Of a DNA stretch of 64,000 nucleotides, positions 1 through 7,732 are shown piece by piece. The stretch covers positions 1 through 64,000 of the forward strand of contig JBGSPQ010000038.1 in assembly GCA_041738505.1 (NCBI GenBank). Direction: 5' to 3'. The DNA comes from JBGSPQ01 sp041738505. GTDB taxonomy: Bacteria; Patescibacteriota; Gracilibacteria; UBA1369. The position numbers and the translations under genes are program-made. Position 1 is the first letter of the stretch. The number at the start of each line of letters is the position of its first letter. The notes beneath the pieces were generated by a model. The model ran no database searches. It saw nothing but the letters and a program-made list of their open reading frames with translations, and had not been told where the DNA came from.

Positions 1-509
1 TAGTCGTCCAGCCTTTCAACCAGATTGAGACGTGTTTCTTCCTTTACCAAAGACCTTTTGGTGATGAGTTCCTCCGCAGTGAATTTAGCGGTTGCGGCTT
101 TTACGCTTTCCTGAATGGCGGGACTGATTACTCTTGATTCATAGTCCACACCAACCTCCTGATAAAGTTTATCTATTGTCGCGGGATCGGGGTGGTAGTT
201 GAGCGCAATGGTGGTCTGCACCAGCTGAAGATCCTTGGACGCGGCGCCGGCTTCCACCTGGTCTTTCTTTGTCCTGACGTCAAAAATAACCACATTGTTT
301 ACGATCGGTATCTGGAAATGAAGACCCGGTTCCAGATTCGCCTTAGTCTGTCCGAATTCGAGTAAAACGCCTCTTTCACCCTGATCGATTATGACGAAAA
401 ATCTGAAAATGTTAAAAAGAACGATCACAATAAAAATTCCGATGATGACCGCGACTATTTTTTTTACAAACTTAGGTGCGTCTTTGATGGGATATGCAAA
501 TTCCGCCAT
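1..509 (-). CDS. SPFH/band-7 (prohibitin-like) membrane protein, C-terminus off the window
   Basis: Reads leftwards from an ATG at 507-509 and runs off the window, so only the first 169 residues are present. A single hydrophobic segment (KIVAVIIGIFIVIVLFNIF) lies near residues 16-34. It is followed by the band-7 opening GERGVLLEFGQ and by PGLHFQIPIVNNV, typical of SPFH proteins. Members of this family are membrane-anchored ring-forming scaffolds, often partnered with membrane proteases (HflK/HflC) or acting in membrane organisation. The fold is clear from sequence; whether it is HflC-like or prohibitin-like cannot be decided from half a protein. The divergent neighbour is nadA. Confidence 0.85.
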   Translation of the reverse strand, partial: MAEFAYPIKDAPKFVKKIVAVIIGIFIVIVLFNIFRFFVIIDQGERGVLLEFGQTKANLEPGLHFQIPIVNNVVIFDVRTKKDQVEAGAASKDLQLVQTTIALNYHPDPATIDKLYQEVGVDYESRVISPAIQESVKAATAKFTAEELITKRSLVKEETRLNLVERLDD

Positions 510-624
510 GATTGATTGTGTTATAAATTACGGGGCGATTATATCGCGGTTTTATGTTTATTTAAAACTTTTTTGGAGATGACCTTTGTGATAGAGTCTT
601 TTAGCTGAATCATTTTGAAAAAAT

Positions 625-1668
625 ATGAGTAATAAAACGGCGGCCGGCGGGAAAGCACGGATGCCCGCGGCGGTTGAAAAGGAGGCGAAGAGACTTTACG
701 CGAAGCTGAAGCACGTGGGTTTTAACCTTGGCTATTGCAGGTTGATTGCGCCTTTGACGCTGGAAATCAACCAACTGAAAAAAGAAAAGAACGCGGTGAT
801 TCTGGCTCATTCGTACCAAACGCCGGATATTGTTTACGGAGTTGCGGATTTTTATGGCGATTCGTACGGACTTAGTGTGGCTGCGGGTAAAACCAAAGCG
901 AAGACGATTGTCTTTGCCGGGGTTAAGTTTATGGCGGAGACGGCAAAGATTTTGAATCCGGATAAAAAGGTTTTACTGCCGGCGCCCGATGCGGGATGCT
1001 CGCTTTCGGAATCCATAACGGCGGCGGACGTGCGGGCGCTCAAGCGCAAACACAACGGGGCGCCGGTCGTCGTTTACGTTAATACATCGGCCGATGTCAA
1101 GGCGGAGGCCGATAGTTGCTGTACATCATCCAACGCCCTGAAAATCATAGAAGGTTTTGACAGCGATAAAGTGATTTTTCTGCCGGACGCGCTGATGGGT
1201 GAAAATCTGCAAAAACAGACAAAGAAAAAACTGATTCTATGGCCTGGAAAGTGCATTGTACACGAGGAATTCAAGCCGTCCGCGATTAAAACTTTCAAAA
1301 AAAATACGCCCGGTTTAAAGGTGATGGCTCATCTGGAATGCTCGCCCGAAGTGGTCGCGCTTGCGGACATGGCGGGCGGGACGGAGGATATGATCAGGTA
1401 TATAAAAACGACTGACGCAAAGGCGTATATGCTGGTTACTGAGTGCGGGCTGACCGACAGGATGAAGGTGGAATTTCCGGAAAAGCGGTTCACGGGAATG
1501 TGCAGTATGTGTCCGTATATGAAGAAAACCAATCTGCCGATGATTTTGCAGGTGCTGAAAAAGGCGCGGAAGGATCAAGTTGTTAATGTGCCGGAGAAGG
1601 TTCGCAGGAAAGCGGAGAAATCTCTGAAAAAGATGTTTGAACTTACGGAACGGGCTATTTTGGATTAA
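625..1668 (+). CDS. nadA: Quinolinate synthase NadA
   Basis: Makes quinolinate from iminoaspartate and dihydroxyacetone phosphate in NAD synthesis, using a 4Fe-4S cluster held by three cysteines. The 347-residue length fits the family. Visible signatures are ILAHSYQTPDIVYGVADFYGDS near residue 59, the cluster-ligand contexts PDAGCS (Cys125), HLECSPEV (Cys239) and GMCSMCPYMKK (Cys293/296), and TSADVKAEADSCCTSSNA. It is the first gene of a rightward group with a small membrane protein and rsmE. No nadB or nadC is next to it, so the source of iminoaspartate and the next step must be encoded elsewhere or be missing. There is no clear ribosome site before the ATG. Confidence 0.95.
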   Translation: MSNKTAAGGKARMPAAVEKEAKRLYAKLKHVGFNLGYCRLIAPLTLEINQLKKEKNAVILAHSYQTPDIVYGVADFYGDSYGLSVAAGKTKAKTIVFAGVKFMAETAKILNPDKKVLLPAPDAGCSLSESITAADVRALKRKHNGAPVVVYVNTSADVKAEADSCCTSSNALKIIEGFDSDKVIFLPDALMGENLQKQTKKKLILWPGKCIVHEEFKPSAIKTFKKNTPGLKVMAHLECSPEVVALADMAGGTEDMIRYIKTTDAKAYMLVTECGLTDRMKVEFPEKRFTGMCSMCPYMKKTNLPMILQVLKKARKDQVVNVPEKVRRKAEKSLKKMFELTERAILD

Positions 1669-1700
1669 TATTTATATGCATTATTTTTTTTAATATTCAC

Positions 1701-2114
1701 ATGACAATACAAAAATGCGGTTCGTCTCTTCCGTTTATAGTCGGTATTGTGTTGGGAGGTTTGTTAACGGGCGGTATTTTGTATTATCAATATGCAAGCT
1801 ACAACGGGGATTTGAATGAAAACATGAACAAACCGGTGACTGAAAATAGCGAGCTGACAGCCGTTACTGATGCATGTATTTTGACTATGAAAAATGGCGA
1901 AACCGTTGAGGTTGAGCAGGCTTATGACGGGGACACCGGTATGAAAATGTTTGACTTTGCGATTTACAATCACGCGCTGACCGAGGTTCTGCCGCGATTA
2001 TGTGCATATCAATCGACGCAAAATGTTGAAAATGCCCTTTGCGTGATTATGGAAATTGATGAAAAAGGCGGTGAGCCGATTGGGGCTTTGAAAGAATATC
2101 GTGATTCGTTATAA
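1701..2114 (+). CDS. Small membrane-anchored protein, unknown function
   Basis: Not recognised. 137 residues with one N-terminal hydrophobic segment (about residues 10-27, SLPFIVGIVLGGLLTGGILY) and a soluble, mostly acidic remainder that is presumably outside the membrane. Two cysteines sit in the soluble part. The stop codon TAA at 2112-2114 is followed directly by the ATG of rsmE, so the two are probably co-transcribed and may be translationally coupled. No conserved catalytic motif is visible. Confidence 0.75.
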   Translation: MTIQKCGSSLPFIVGIVLGGLLTGGILYYQYASYNGDLNENMNKPVTENSELTAVTDACILTMKNGETVEVEQAYDGDTGMKMFDFAIYNHALTEVLPRLCAYQSTQNVENALCVIMEIDEKGGEPIGALKEYRDSL

Positions 2115-2897
2115 ATGAGGATTTACAGGTTTTTTACGGAGGATTTGAAGGAGTCGGATTTGGGCGGGGATCTAAAGATTTCCGGTGGAACTGAGAGTGA
2201 AATTGCCGATCAACTGGCGAAGGTTCTTCGTGCGAAGAAGGGCGATGTGGTGGTGTTGCTGAGTGGGGTTGCAGGCGCGGCGGGCGGTGGCGCGGCGGCG
2301 GGCGGCCCGTATTTTGACTATGTTTATGAGGTTGTAACCGCCCACAAAAAGGAAATCACGCTGAAATTCGTGGAAAATAGGGAGAATAAAAACGAGTGTG
2401 GAAAACGGGTTAATTTGATTTTATGCATGCCCAACAAACCGGATAAGCTGTCTTTGATTTTGCAGAAGGCGGTGGAGCTGGGCGCCAGCGGTGTGATTCT
2501 GGTTTACGGCGACAATTCGCAGATGAAACATGAAATCAAGCCGGAAAGGCTGAACAGAATTATGAAGGAGGCCGCCGAGCAGAGTGAGAGGGCGTTTGTG
2601 CCGGGGGTGCGTTTGGGTGGAGGTTTGGCGGATTTTGTTGGGGGGGTGGAGGCGGCCGGGCGCGGGAATGTGCTGGTGGCGATGGAAAGAAGTGATGCCC
2701 CCGCTTTGACCGATCTGCCCGCCGGAAAAATCGATAAGGAAATCTATCTACTGGTTGGTCCGGAAGGTGGTTTCAGTGAGAGGGAAAAATCTCTGATTAA
2801 TAAAAAAGGACTTACGGTTTTCAGTCTGGGAAAAAGAATTCTGCGCATGGAAACCGCGGCGATTCTGGCGCTGGGGGTGCTGACCATGAATGATTGA
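2115..2897 (+). CDS. rsmE: 16S rRNA (uracil1498-N3)-methyltransferase RsmE
   Basis: SPOUT-family methyltransferase that modifies U1498 of 16S rRNA using S-adenosylmethionine. The N-terminal RNA-binding part starts MRIYRFF. The SPOUT knot is marked by KPDKLSLILQKAVELGASG, EAAEQSERAFVP, LLVGPEGGFSERE and FSLGKRILRMETAAILALG. At 260 residues it is a little over usual length because of an Ala/Gly-rich insertion (about residues 52-68, GVAGAAGGGAAAGGPYF), probably a surface loop. Its ATG directly follows the stop of the preceding gene. It ends in TGA, and the leftward LCP gene ends on the very next base, so the convergent pair has no spacer and no terminator between them. Confidence 0.95.
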   Translation: MRIYRFFTEDLKESDLGGDLKISGGTESEIADQLAKVLRAKKGDVVVLLSGVAGAAGGGAAAGGPYFDYVYEVVTAHKKEITLKFVENRENKNECGKRVNLILCMPNKPDKLSLILQKAVELGASGVILVYGDNSQMKHEIKPERLNRIMKEAAEQSERAFVPGVRLGGGLADFVGGVEAAGRGNVLVAMERSDAPALTDLPAGKIDKEIYLLVGPEGGFSEREKSLINKKGLTVFSLGKRILRMETAAILALGVLTMND

Positions 2898-3731
2898 TTA
2901 TGCCGTTCCTTCCATGATTTCGCGGAAGTACCAGCGTACGGTGTTCCAGTTGTTGTTGCGGGGAATGAGTATGTACTGGCCTTTTTCGATGTTGGCGCAT
3001 TTTGCTTTATGCTCCTCTTCGGCATCGGCGGGCGCGGGACATCCCGCGGCTCTGTACGCATCATCGCCGGTGTATTTGGAAGTGAGCACGTTGCCCGAAG
3101 AAATAACGTGCCCGCCGTTCACTTCGTAACCGTTATAGCGGAAGTAATATGAAATGACCTCTGCCAGGCTGATGTCGGTTTCGGTTTTTTCCAGAACTTT
3201 TTGCGCCATGTTTCTTAGCAGATCCGCGTCGCCCAGCCCCAATCCCGCGGCCTTATCCTTTACCGCGGCAAGAATCATGTGCTGTCTTTCCGACCGCGCG
3301 AAATCGGACGAGGTGTGCCGTGTTCTGGCCAGTCTTAAAGCCTGTTTGCCGCTCAAGTGATGGTCGCCGGCGCGGTAGTAGAGAGTCCCCCACTCCCCTC
3401 CGTCAAAAGTCTTGTAAGTGGGATCCACAACCGGCTGGTCCAGATGCACATCCACACCGCCAATTAAATCTATCACGTCAATAAAGGCATACATATCTAT
3501 CAAAATATACTTGTCTATTTCGTATCCGGAAATGAAAGTGAGCGTGCGTTTCAGCTCCTCCATCCCGTAAAAAAAGTAAATTGAATTGATTTTTCTACCG
3601 TTGTAATAGAGATCGCGGGGCAGACTGATGAGCGTAATTTTCTTTTTTACCGGATCGATATTCGTGAAAATCATGGTGTCAACAAGGCTCCCGTGCTTGC
3701 CGGCAACGAGTATATTTATCTGGCCGTCCAC
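2898..3731 (-). CDS. LytR-CpsA-Psr (LCP) phosphotransferase domain, possibly the 3' half of a frameshift fusion
   Basis: LCP enzymes move polymers from an undecaprenyl-phosphate carrier onto peptidoglycan outside the membrane. The core is recognisable: INILVAGKHGSLVDTMIFTN at the start, ITLISLPRDLYY, the KINSIYFFYG segment, GGVDVHLDQPV, and LARTRHTSSDFARSERQ with its conserved arginines. Unlike normal LCP proteins it has no membrane anchor in this reading: the GTG start at 3729-3731 begins directly at the domain. The frame stays open upstream through the A10 tract (T10 on the + strand, 3782-3791) at the end of the preceding gene, which does have an anchor. Either GTG (no good ribosome site) or a -1 shift at the tract is the true start. 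SLH proteins in the window need such wall polymers, which fits this role. Confidence 0.85.
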   Translation of the reverse strand: MDGQINILVAGKHGSLVDTMIFTNIDPVKKKITLISLPRDLYYNGRKINSIYFFYGMEELKRTLTFISGYEIDKYILIDMYAFIDVIDLIGGVDVHLDQPVVDPTYKTFDGGEWGTLYYRAGDHHLSGKQALRLARTRHTSSDFARSERQHMILAAVKDKAAGLGLGDADLLRNMAQKVLEKTETDISLAEVISYYFRYNGYEVNGGHVISSGNVLTSKYTGDDAYRAAGCPAPADAEEEHKAKCANIEKGQYILIPRNNNWNTVRWYFREIMEGTA

Positions 3732-3775
3732 TTTTTTGGCTTCATCTCCATAGTCCGGAATGGTTTCAGGCAGCT

Positions 3776-5017
3776 CTAAGATTTTTTTTTTGAGCCTTCC
3801 TGGAGAGCCGAGTACAAATCCGTTTCCACGTTGTCTTTTAGGATTTTAAAGTTGCCGGAGGAAAGTTCTATCACAAAGGAAAATATCGTTTTTCCCTCTT
3901 CGTCTTTCACGTCGTAGAGGAGTTTGTTGTAGTCTTCGCGAGGTTCCGTTGAAACACTCAGTCCGCTTGTTTTTAGCATGTCCGTGAAGGCTTCCTGACC
4001 AAGGACGCTTTCCAGTTCGGTGCGTCTGTCGCTGATTAGTTGTTCCACGGCGGGGGCTCCGCTGAGCTCTTTGATTGCGGAGATGAAATCGTTTTTGAGT
4101 TCGTCGGCGCCGGCGTAGATTTTTTCTTTCATGGTGATTTTGGCGTCGGCTCTTTGTACGGTGATAGTGAGCAATGGAGCGCCTTCTTCGTTGAGTACCG
4201 CGTAGCTGATTTTTTCGTCGTCCTCCGCCGGAGCGGTTTCAAATACGAGACGGTTTTCGGTAAGAATGGTCTTGACCTCTTCCAGTCCGCTAAGGGCGGT
4301 TATTTGCGATTTAGCTTCCTCTATTTGCGTTTTTAACGAGCCGATTTTCTCTTTGTTGTCGGACGCGTATTTGATGATTTCATTCTTTAATTCGTCCTGT
4401 CCGGCGGCCGTTACGGCGTACACTCCGGCGGCGCTCTGGATTTTTATTTCACCCGTTTTTTTATCCGCGGTTACGGCAAACAGGGATTGTGTGGCATCGG
4501 ATATTTTGAAAGTGACGCTGAATTCCCCGTCCTCCAAATCTCCGGCCGTGAGTTCTTGTGCTTCCAATGCTTTTTTAAATGTATCGTCAGCGGCCAGCGT
4601 TTTTATGGCCGTCTCCGCGAACGTGGCCTTTTCGACCATGTCTTTTTCGCTGACATAGGAGGTAAGAAAAGTGTAAAGCGCCTGCTCGGTGAGGCTTGCT
4701 TCCTGCGTGTCGGCTTCTTTGATTTCCTCGCCGCCGTCAATAAACGAATAGTCTTTGGCGGGGAGCAGAAGCACGCTTCTCATCTCGTTCATGTCGTTGC
4801 CGAAAGTGGTGATGTCCGTGCGAAAACCGCCCAGCTCGTCCACCACGCCTTTGTTGTAAATATCCACCCGCTCCACAATTTCCCCAAACCTTGCGATCTG
4901 AATTGTGTCGGCAATCAACATGATTCCCAAAAAAATCATGCCCAGTTTCAAAAAGGCATCGCGGCGGGCCGCCCTTTGCTGATAGTTATTTTCTTTGTCG
5001 TCTTTTCTCCTGCGCAT
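3776..5017 (-). CDS. Membrane-anchored repeat protein upstream of the LCP domain, unknown function
   Basis: Not recognised. 413 residues. A positively charged start (MRRRKDDKENNYQQRAARR) precedes one membrane segment (LKLGMIFLGIMLIADTIQI, about residues 25-43), so the rest is predicted outside. The exterior part looks like three or more divergent copies of a roughly 100-residue alpha/beta unit, each with a FxFxIxxxxG-like strand pair (for example FSVTFKISDATQSLF, LLYDVKDEEGKTIFSFVIEL), resembling PepSY-type repeats. It stops at TAG 3776-3778, six residues after an A10 tract. A -1 shift on that tract would fuse it to the downstream LCP domain and supply its anchor. Confidence 0.8.
   Translation of the reverse strand: MRRRKDDKENNYQQRAARRDAFLKLGMIFLGIMLIADTIQIARFGEIVERVDIYNKGVVDELGGFRTDITTFGNDMNEMRSVLLLPAKDYSFIDGGEEIKEADTQEASLTEQALYTFLTSYVSEKDMVEKATFAETAIKTLAADDTFKKALEAQELTAGDLEDGEFSVTFKISDATQSLFAVTADKKTGEIKIQSAAGVYAVTAAGQDELKNEIIKYASDNKEKIGSLKTQIEEAKSQITALSGLEEVKTILTENRLVFETAPAEDDEKISYAVLNEEGAPLLTITVQRADAKITMKEKIYAGADELKNDFISAIKELSGAPAVEQLISDRRTELESVLGQEAFTDMLKTSGLSVSTEPREDYNKLLYDVKDEEGKTIFSFVIELSSGNFKILKDNVETDLYSALQEGSKKKS
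3782..3791 (-). other. A10 slippery tract at the junction with the LCP reading frame
   Basis: On the coding (minus) strand ten consecutive A bases are read TCA AAA AAA AAA TCT TAG in the upstream gene. The -1 frame reads CTC AAA AAA AAA ATC TTA GAG CTG and continues without a stop into the LCP domain about 17 codons later. Runs of this length permit ribosomal -1 slippage or transcriptional slippage; they are also where assembly errors occur. Confidence 0.6.
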
Positions 5018-5049
5018 CTTTTAATAAAAGCAAACAAAAGGAATTATAG

Positions 5050-5760
5050 TCAGCTGAAAATTTTTAGCAAATGGTTTATTGCCGATTTTTGATTTATAAA
5101 GAAAGGAGATGTGGCGACGGTGATTAATCCGGCTTTTGGAAGCAGTTTTTTGATGAAAGCGATTTTTATTTCCGGCTTGATGTAATCCATTTCCGGCGCA
5201 AAAAAATCCATGTCCAGATCCAGGATGAATTTTGGGGTAGGCGGATGAAATTCGTCCATTTCTTTTTGGGAGGTGACGTTGGTTACACTTGAAATTACTC
5301 CGGTATGAAGGGCGGCGGGAATGAAATTCCCGACGTTTAGTATAGTGTTGGTATATGTGAAAAGGGCGGCCGGGCGGTGGGTGTTTGCGGGGGCGGGGTA
5401 GGAACCGGGTTCGCGGGAATCTTTGTGCTGGTCAATGTGGATGAGGGGGAGGCCGTTCGCGGTTTCCCCCGCTATTACGGCATGATGCCAGAAATAAAAC
5501 ACGTGATTATGATTATCCACAATGTAAACCGGTACGCCTTTCCACTCCGTCCGGATAAAATTTTTAAGTCCGGTGCAGGATTTGATCTCTCCTTTTTCAT
5601 CCACATCCTCAAATACAATTTTGTCCCCCTCCATTAAATCCTCAAATCCCCCCTCTTTTAAAGACGGCACGTACAGCCTGCGATTTTTGCGTTCATCAAA
5701 AGAAAAGGCGTTGTTGGAAACGGCTTTCTCAATATAAAAATCATTGCTGTACCCGCTCAT
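5050..5760 (-). CDS. UPF0489-family protein
   Basis: Matches the uncharacterised UPF0489 family, known in bacteria and eukaryotes and thought to have an arginase/deacetylase-like fold. Signatures are VYIVDNHNHVFYFWHHAV, LIHIDQHKDSREP and FILDLDMDFFAPE, whose His and Asp residues could form a metal site. The reading frame opens at 5784, but the ATG at 5758-5760 is preceded by GGAAG at an 8-base spacing and cuts the overlap with the upstream gene from 44 to 20 bases, so I prefer it (236 residues). It follows the 425-residue helical gene in the same transcript. Substrate unknown. Confidence 0.8.
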   Translation of the reverse strand: MSGYSNDFYIEKAVSNNAFSFDERKNRRLYVPSLKEGGFEDLMEGDKIVFEDVDEKGEIKSCTGLKNFIRTEWKGVPVYIVDNHNHVFYFWHHAVIAGETANGLPLIHIDQHKDSREPGSYPAPANTHRPAALFTYTNTILNVGNFIPAALHTGVISSVTNVTSQKEMDEFHPPTPKFILDLDMDFFAPEMDYIKPEIKIAFIKKLLPKAGLITVATSPFFINQKSAINHLLKIFS

Positions 5761-7018
5761 GCTTAATGCTTCCATTGATGTCATTTATTCTGAATTCCAG
5801 TTTATCATAAGTATTCCTGATTCTCGGATTATCCATGAATTTTTCCAATATTCCGTGCGCCCTTATCATCCCCTCATAATCATTCAGATAAAAAGCGATT
5901 AAACCGTATCTTTCAATAAACCAGGGTAGTACCGTGATATCCTGCAACCTGGCATATGCCGTCTCCATTAATGTTTTGTCCCGGAGAATCAGTGCAATTT
6001 TGGTATAGAGTTTGAGATAAACCAAATCATCCAGTTCATCCTCCATCATTAAAGCCGCGCATTTTAACCTGTCATTGTCCCTGAGTGTAATGGCCAGCCT
6101 GGCGTAAACTCGCAGTCCCAAAAGGGTAAATTGGCTGTTTTCCAGCGCTTCGGCGGCTCTGGTCATTGCTTCTCTATCTTCAAGTTCTTTGGCGGCCAAT
6201 GAGTATTCATTGAGACACGCGGGATCATAAAGATGAGGTTCCAACAGTTTTAACACGTCGGCGAGTATTTCCCGGTTTTGGATTTTTCGAGCAAAAGCGG
6301 ATAAGGTGGGAATAAACATTACGTCGTGCCTGAAAGCCCGCACTCGTTCAATGGCAACCATCAGTTTTCCTTTGTCCCCTTCTCTCACGGCATGCTTGCC
6401 CATAAATACGGCAAAATACGAATCATGGGGAAAAAAGTCCGACATAACGGCGAAAAAATTCAGACTTTCTTCCTCGGGAAGCTTTAAGCCAAAGGCGGTC
6501 AACAGTCTGGGTTGGCCTCTGCGTAAAATTTCAAGTATGTAATATACGTCGGCGCCGCTTAAAAACTTTTCCAATTCGGTTTTGATTTTACTCATGGAAA
6601 ACGAATTTCCCGAAGCATTTGCTTCCTGAGGTGGCATGCAGTTTACGGTACCGTATAGTTTTTTTTCAAGCTTTCCGGCGTTAATTTTGTTGGCGTCAAA
6701 ATATTCATCAAATAGATCGCAAACCTGTTGCGACACACGCATAAACTCTTTGACATCCATGTTTTCTAAACTTGCGCCGATATCTTCCACCCATCCGGAT
6801 ATGTTCGGATCTTTCGAGTAAGTGCAGACATCCGCCAATTTATATTTGATTTCGTCTTTGAGAGCGTTGATATTTGCAGAAACGTATTCTTCCCCGCCGG
6901 TATGCACGCTGAATTTAAGCCTGCGGGCCATGCCCACCAGACACTCCGGCGAAACATCGTCGCCGGCAAGAATTCGCTCGGTCAGCATAATCAGCTTGCC
7001 ATATGATCTTTCACTCAT
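5741..7018 (-). CDS. Helical-repeat protein, unknown function
   Basis: Not recognised. 425 residues with no signal peptide or membrane segment. The C-terminal half (about residues 200-410) is a string of paired helices with Ala/Leu/Tyr spacing reminiscent of TPR or similar solenoids (for example LEDREAMTRAAEALENSQF and LRDNDRLKCAALMMEDEL), suggesting a protein-binding scaffold. A run of about 25 polar residues near 130 may be a linker between two halves. It ends overlapping the start of the UPF0489 gene and starts 9 bases after the stop of the peptidase-like gene at 7028, so the three are probably one operon. Confidence 0.7.
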   Translation of the reverse strand: MSERSYGKLIMLTERILAGDDVSPECLVGMARRLKFSVHTGGEEYVSANINALKDEIKYKLADVCTYSKDPNISGWVEDIGASLENMDVKEFMRVSQQVCDLFDEYFDANKINAGKLEKKLYGTVNCMPPQEANASGNSFSMSKIKTELEKFLSGADVYYILEILRRGQPRLLTAFGLKLPEEESLNFFAVMSDFFPHDSYFAVFMGKHAVREGDKGKLMVAIERVRAFRHDVMFIPTLSAFARKIQNREILADVLKLLEPHLYDPACLNEYSLAAKELEDREAMTRAAEALENSQFTLLGLRVYARLAITLRDNDRLKCAALMMEDELDDLVYLKLYTKIALILRDKTLMETAYARLQDITVLPWFIERYGLIAFYLNDYEGMIRAHGILEKFMDNPRIRNTYDKLEFRINDINGSIKHERVQQ

Positions 7019-7027
7019 GGGAAGAAA

Positions 7028-7666
7028 TTAATTGGAAGCTGACCTGCGGGATTCCGTAACCAATTGCCCGGCAAGTTTGTCTATCGCGAAATAAAACATG
7101 GCTGCGTCGTTGCGGGCAAATGCGGCGGACAAAGAAATGTTGATTTTTTTAGCGGCAAGTTCGTCCAGTTGTTGAGCCACCGGAACCTCTTTTTTTAGAT
7201 AATCGCATCTTTCATCCCTGCCGTTTCTCCGCACATTAATAAGCTCCGTGAATCCCTCCATCAGATTGACTGATGCAAGAGCCGGTTCGTTTACGGCCTT
7301 TGAAAGTGCGCGCAATTGGTCCGCTGTCAGGTATTTTGCGATATTTACATCCTTCATTACCACTCCGTGCAGGTCTTCGTGCCGCTTTACGTGAAGTGCA
7401 AAGCCGTAGTCGTCCAGAATATCTTCCCGCAGGTGAGATTGGCCGTCGTTGTAGCCGGCCACCCTGCTATCGCCAAACGCGGTGCCACGAAAAACGTTGC
7501 ACGTGCCGCTTGTTACCGCCTCTATTTTGCGATGCGTTTCACCCCGCTGTTCCAGAATTTCCAATTGGCGGCGTTCTTCGTGCCGCAGGCTTTTGGCTTC
7601 CTCATCCAGTATTTCGGCGGCTATTTCTGTTTTCTTCCTGTATTTTCCGGATGTAAAAACTTCCAT
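7028..7666 (-). CDS. Putative zinc metallopeptidase-like protein (HExxH)
   Basis: 212 residues, cytosolic by appearance. It carries HEDLH at residues 96-100 (KRHEDLHGVV), followed 37 residues on by MEGFTELIN (Glu137/Glu141), the order expected for a gluzincin-type zinc site (HExxH plus a downstream Glu). The N-terminal 50 residues are a charged helix. I do not recognise the family, and a 5-residue motif can occur by chance, so peptidase activity is an inference. It is the first gene of a probable operon with the helical-repeat protein and the UPF0489 protein. Confidence 0.6.
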   Translation of the reverse strand: MEVFTSGKYRKKTEIAAEILDEEAKSLRHEERRQLEILEQRGETHRKIEAVTSGTCNVFRGTAFGDSRVAGYNDGQSHLREDILDDYGFALHVKRHEDLHGVVMKDVNIAKYLTADQLRALSKAVNEPALASVNLMEGFTELINVRRNGRDERCDYLKKEVPVAQQLDELAAKKINISLSAAFARNDAAMFYFAIDKLAGQLVTESRRSASN

Positions 7667-7732
7667 TTGCTTTTAAAAAGGTTGGTAATTTAACAGATTC
7701 TTTTGCTTTTGGCAAGGGTAAAAGTACCGAAT

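Noticed and set aside
2895..2897. UGA read as glycine, as in some related lineages
   Set aside because: rsmE and the gene at 18013 end in TGA at the expected family length.
7273..7693. Two open frames of about 125 residues opposite the peptidase-like gene
   Set aside because: They are antisense to a coding gene and have Arg/Cys/Phe-rich composition typical of reversed codons.
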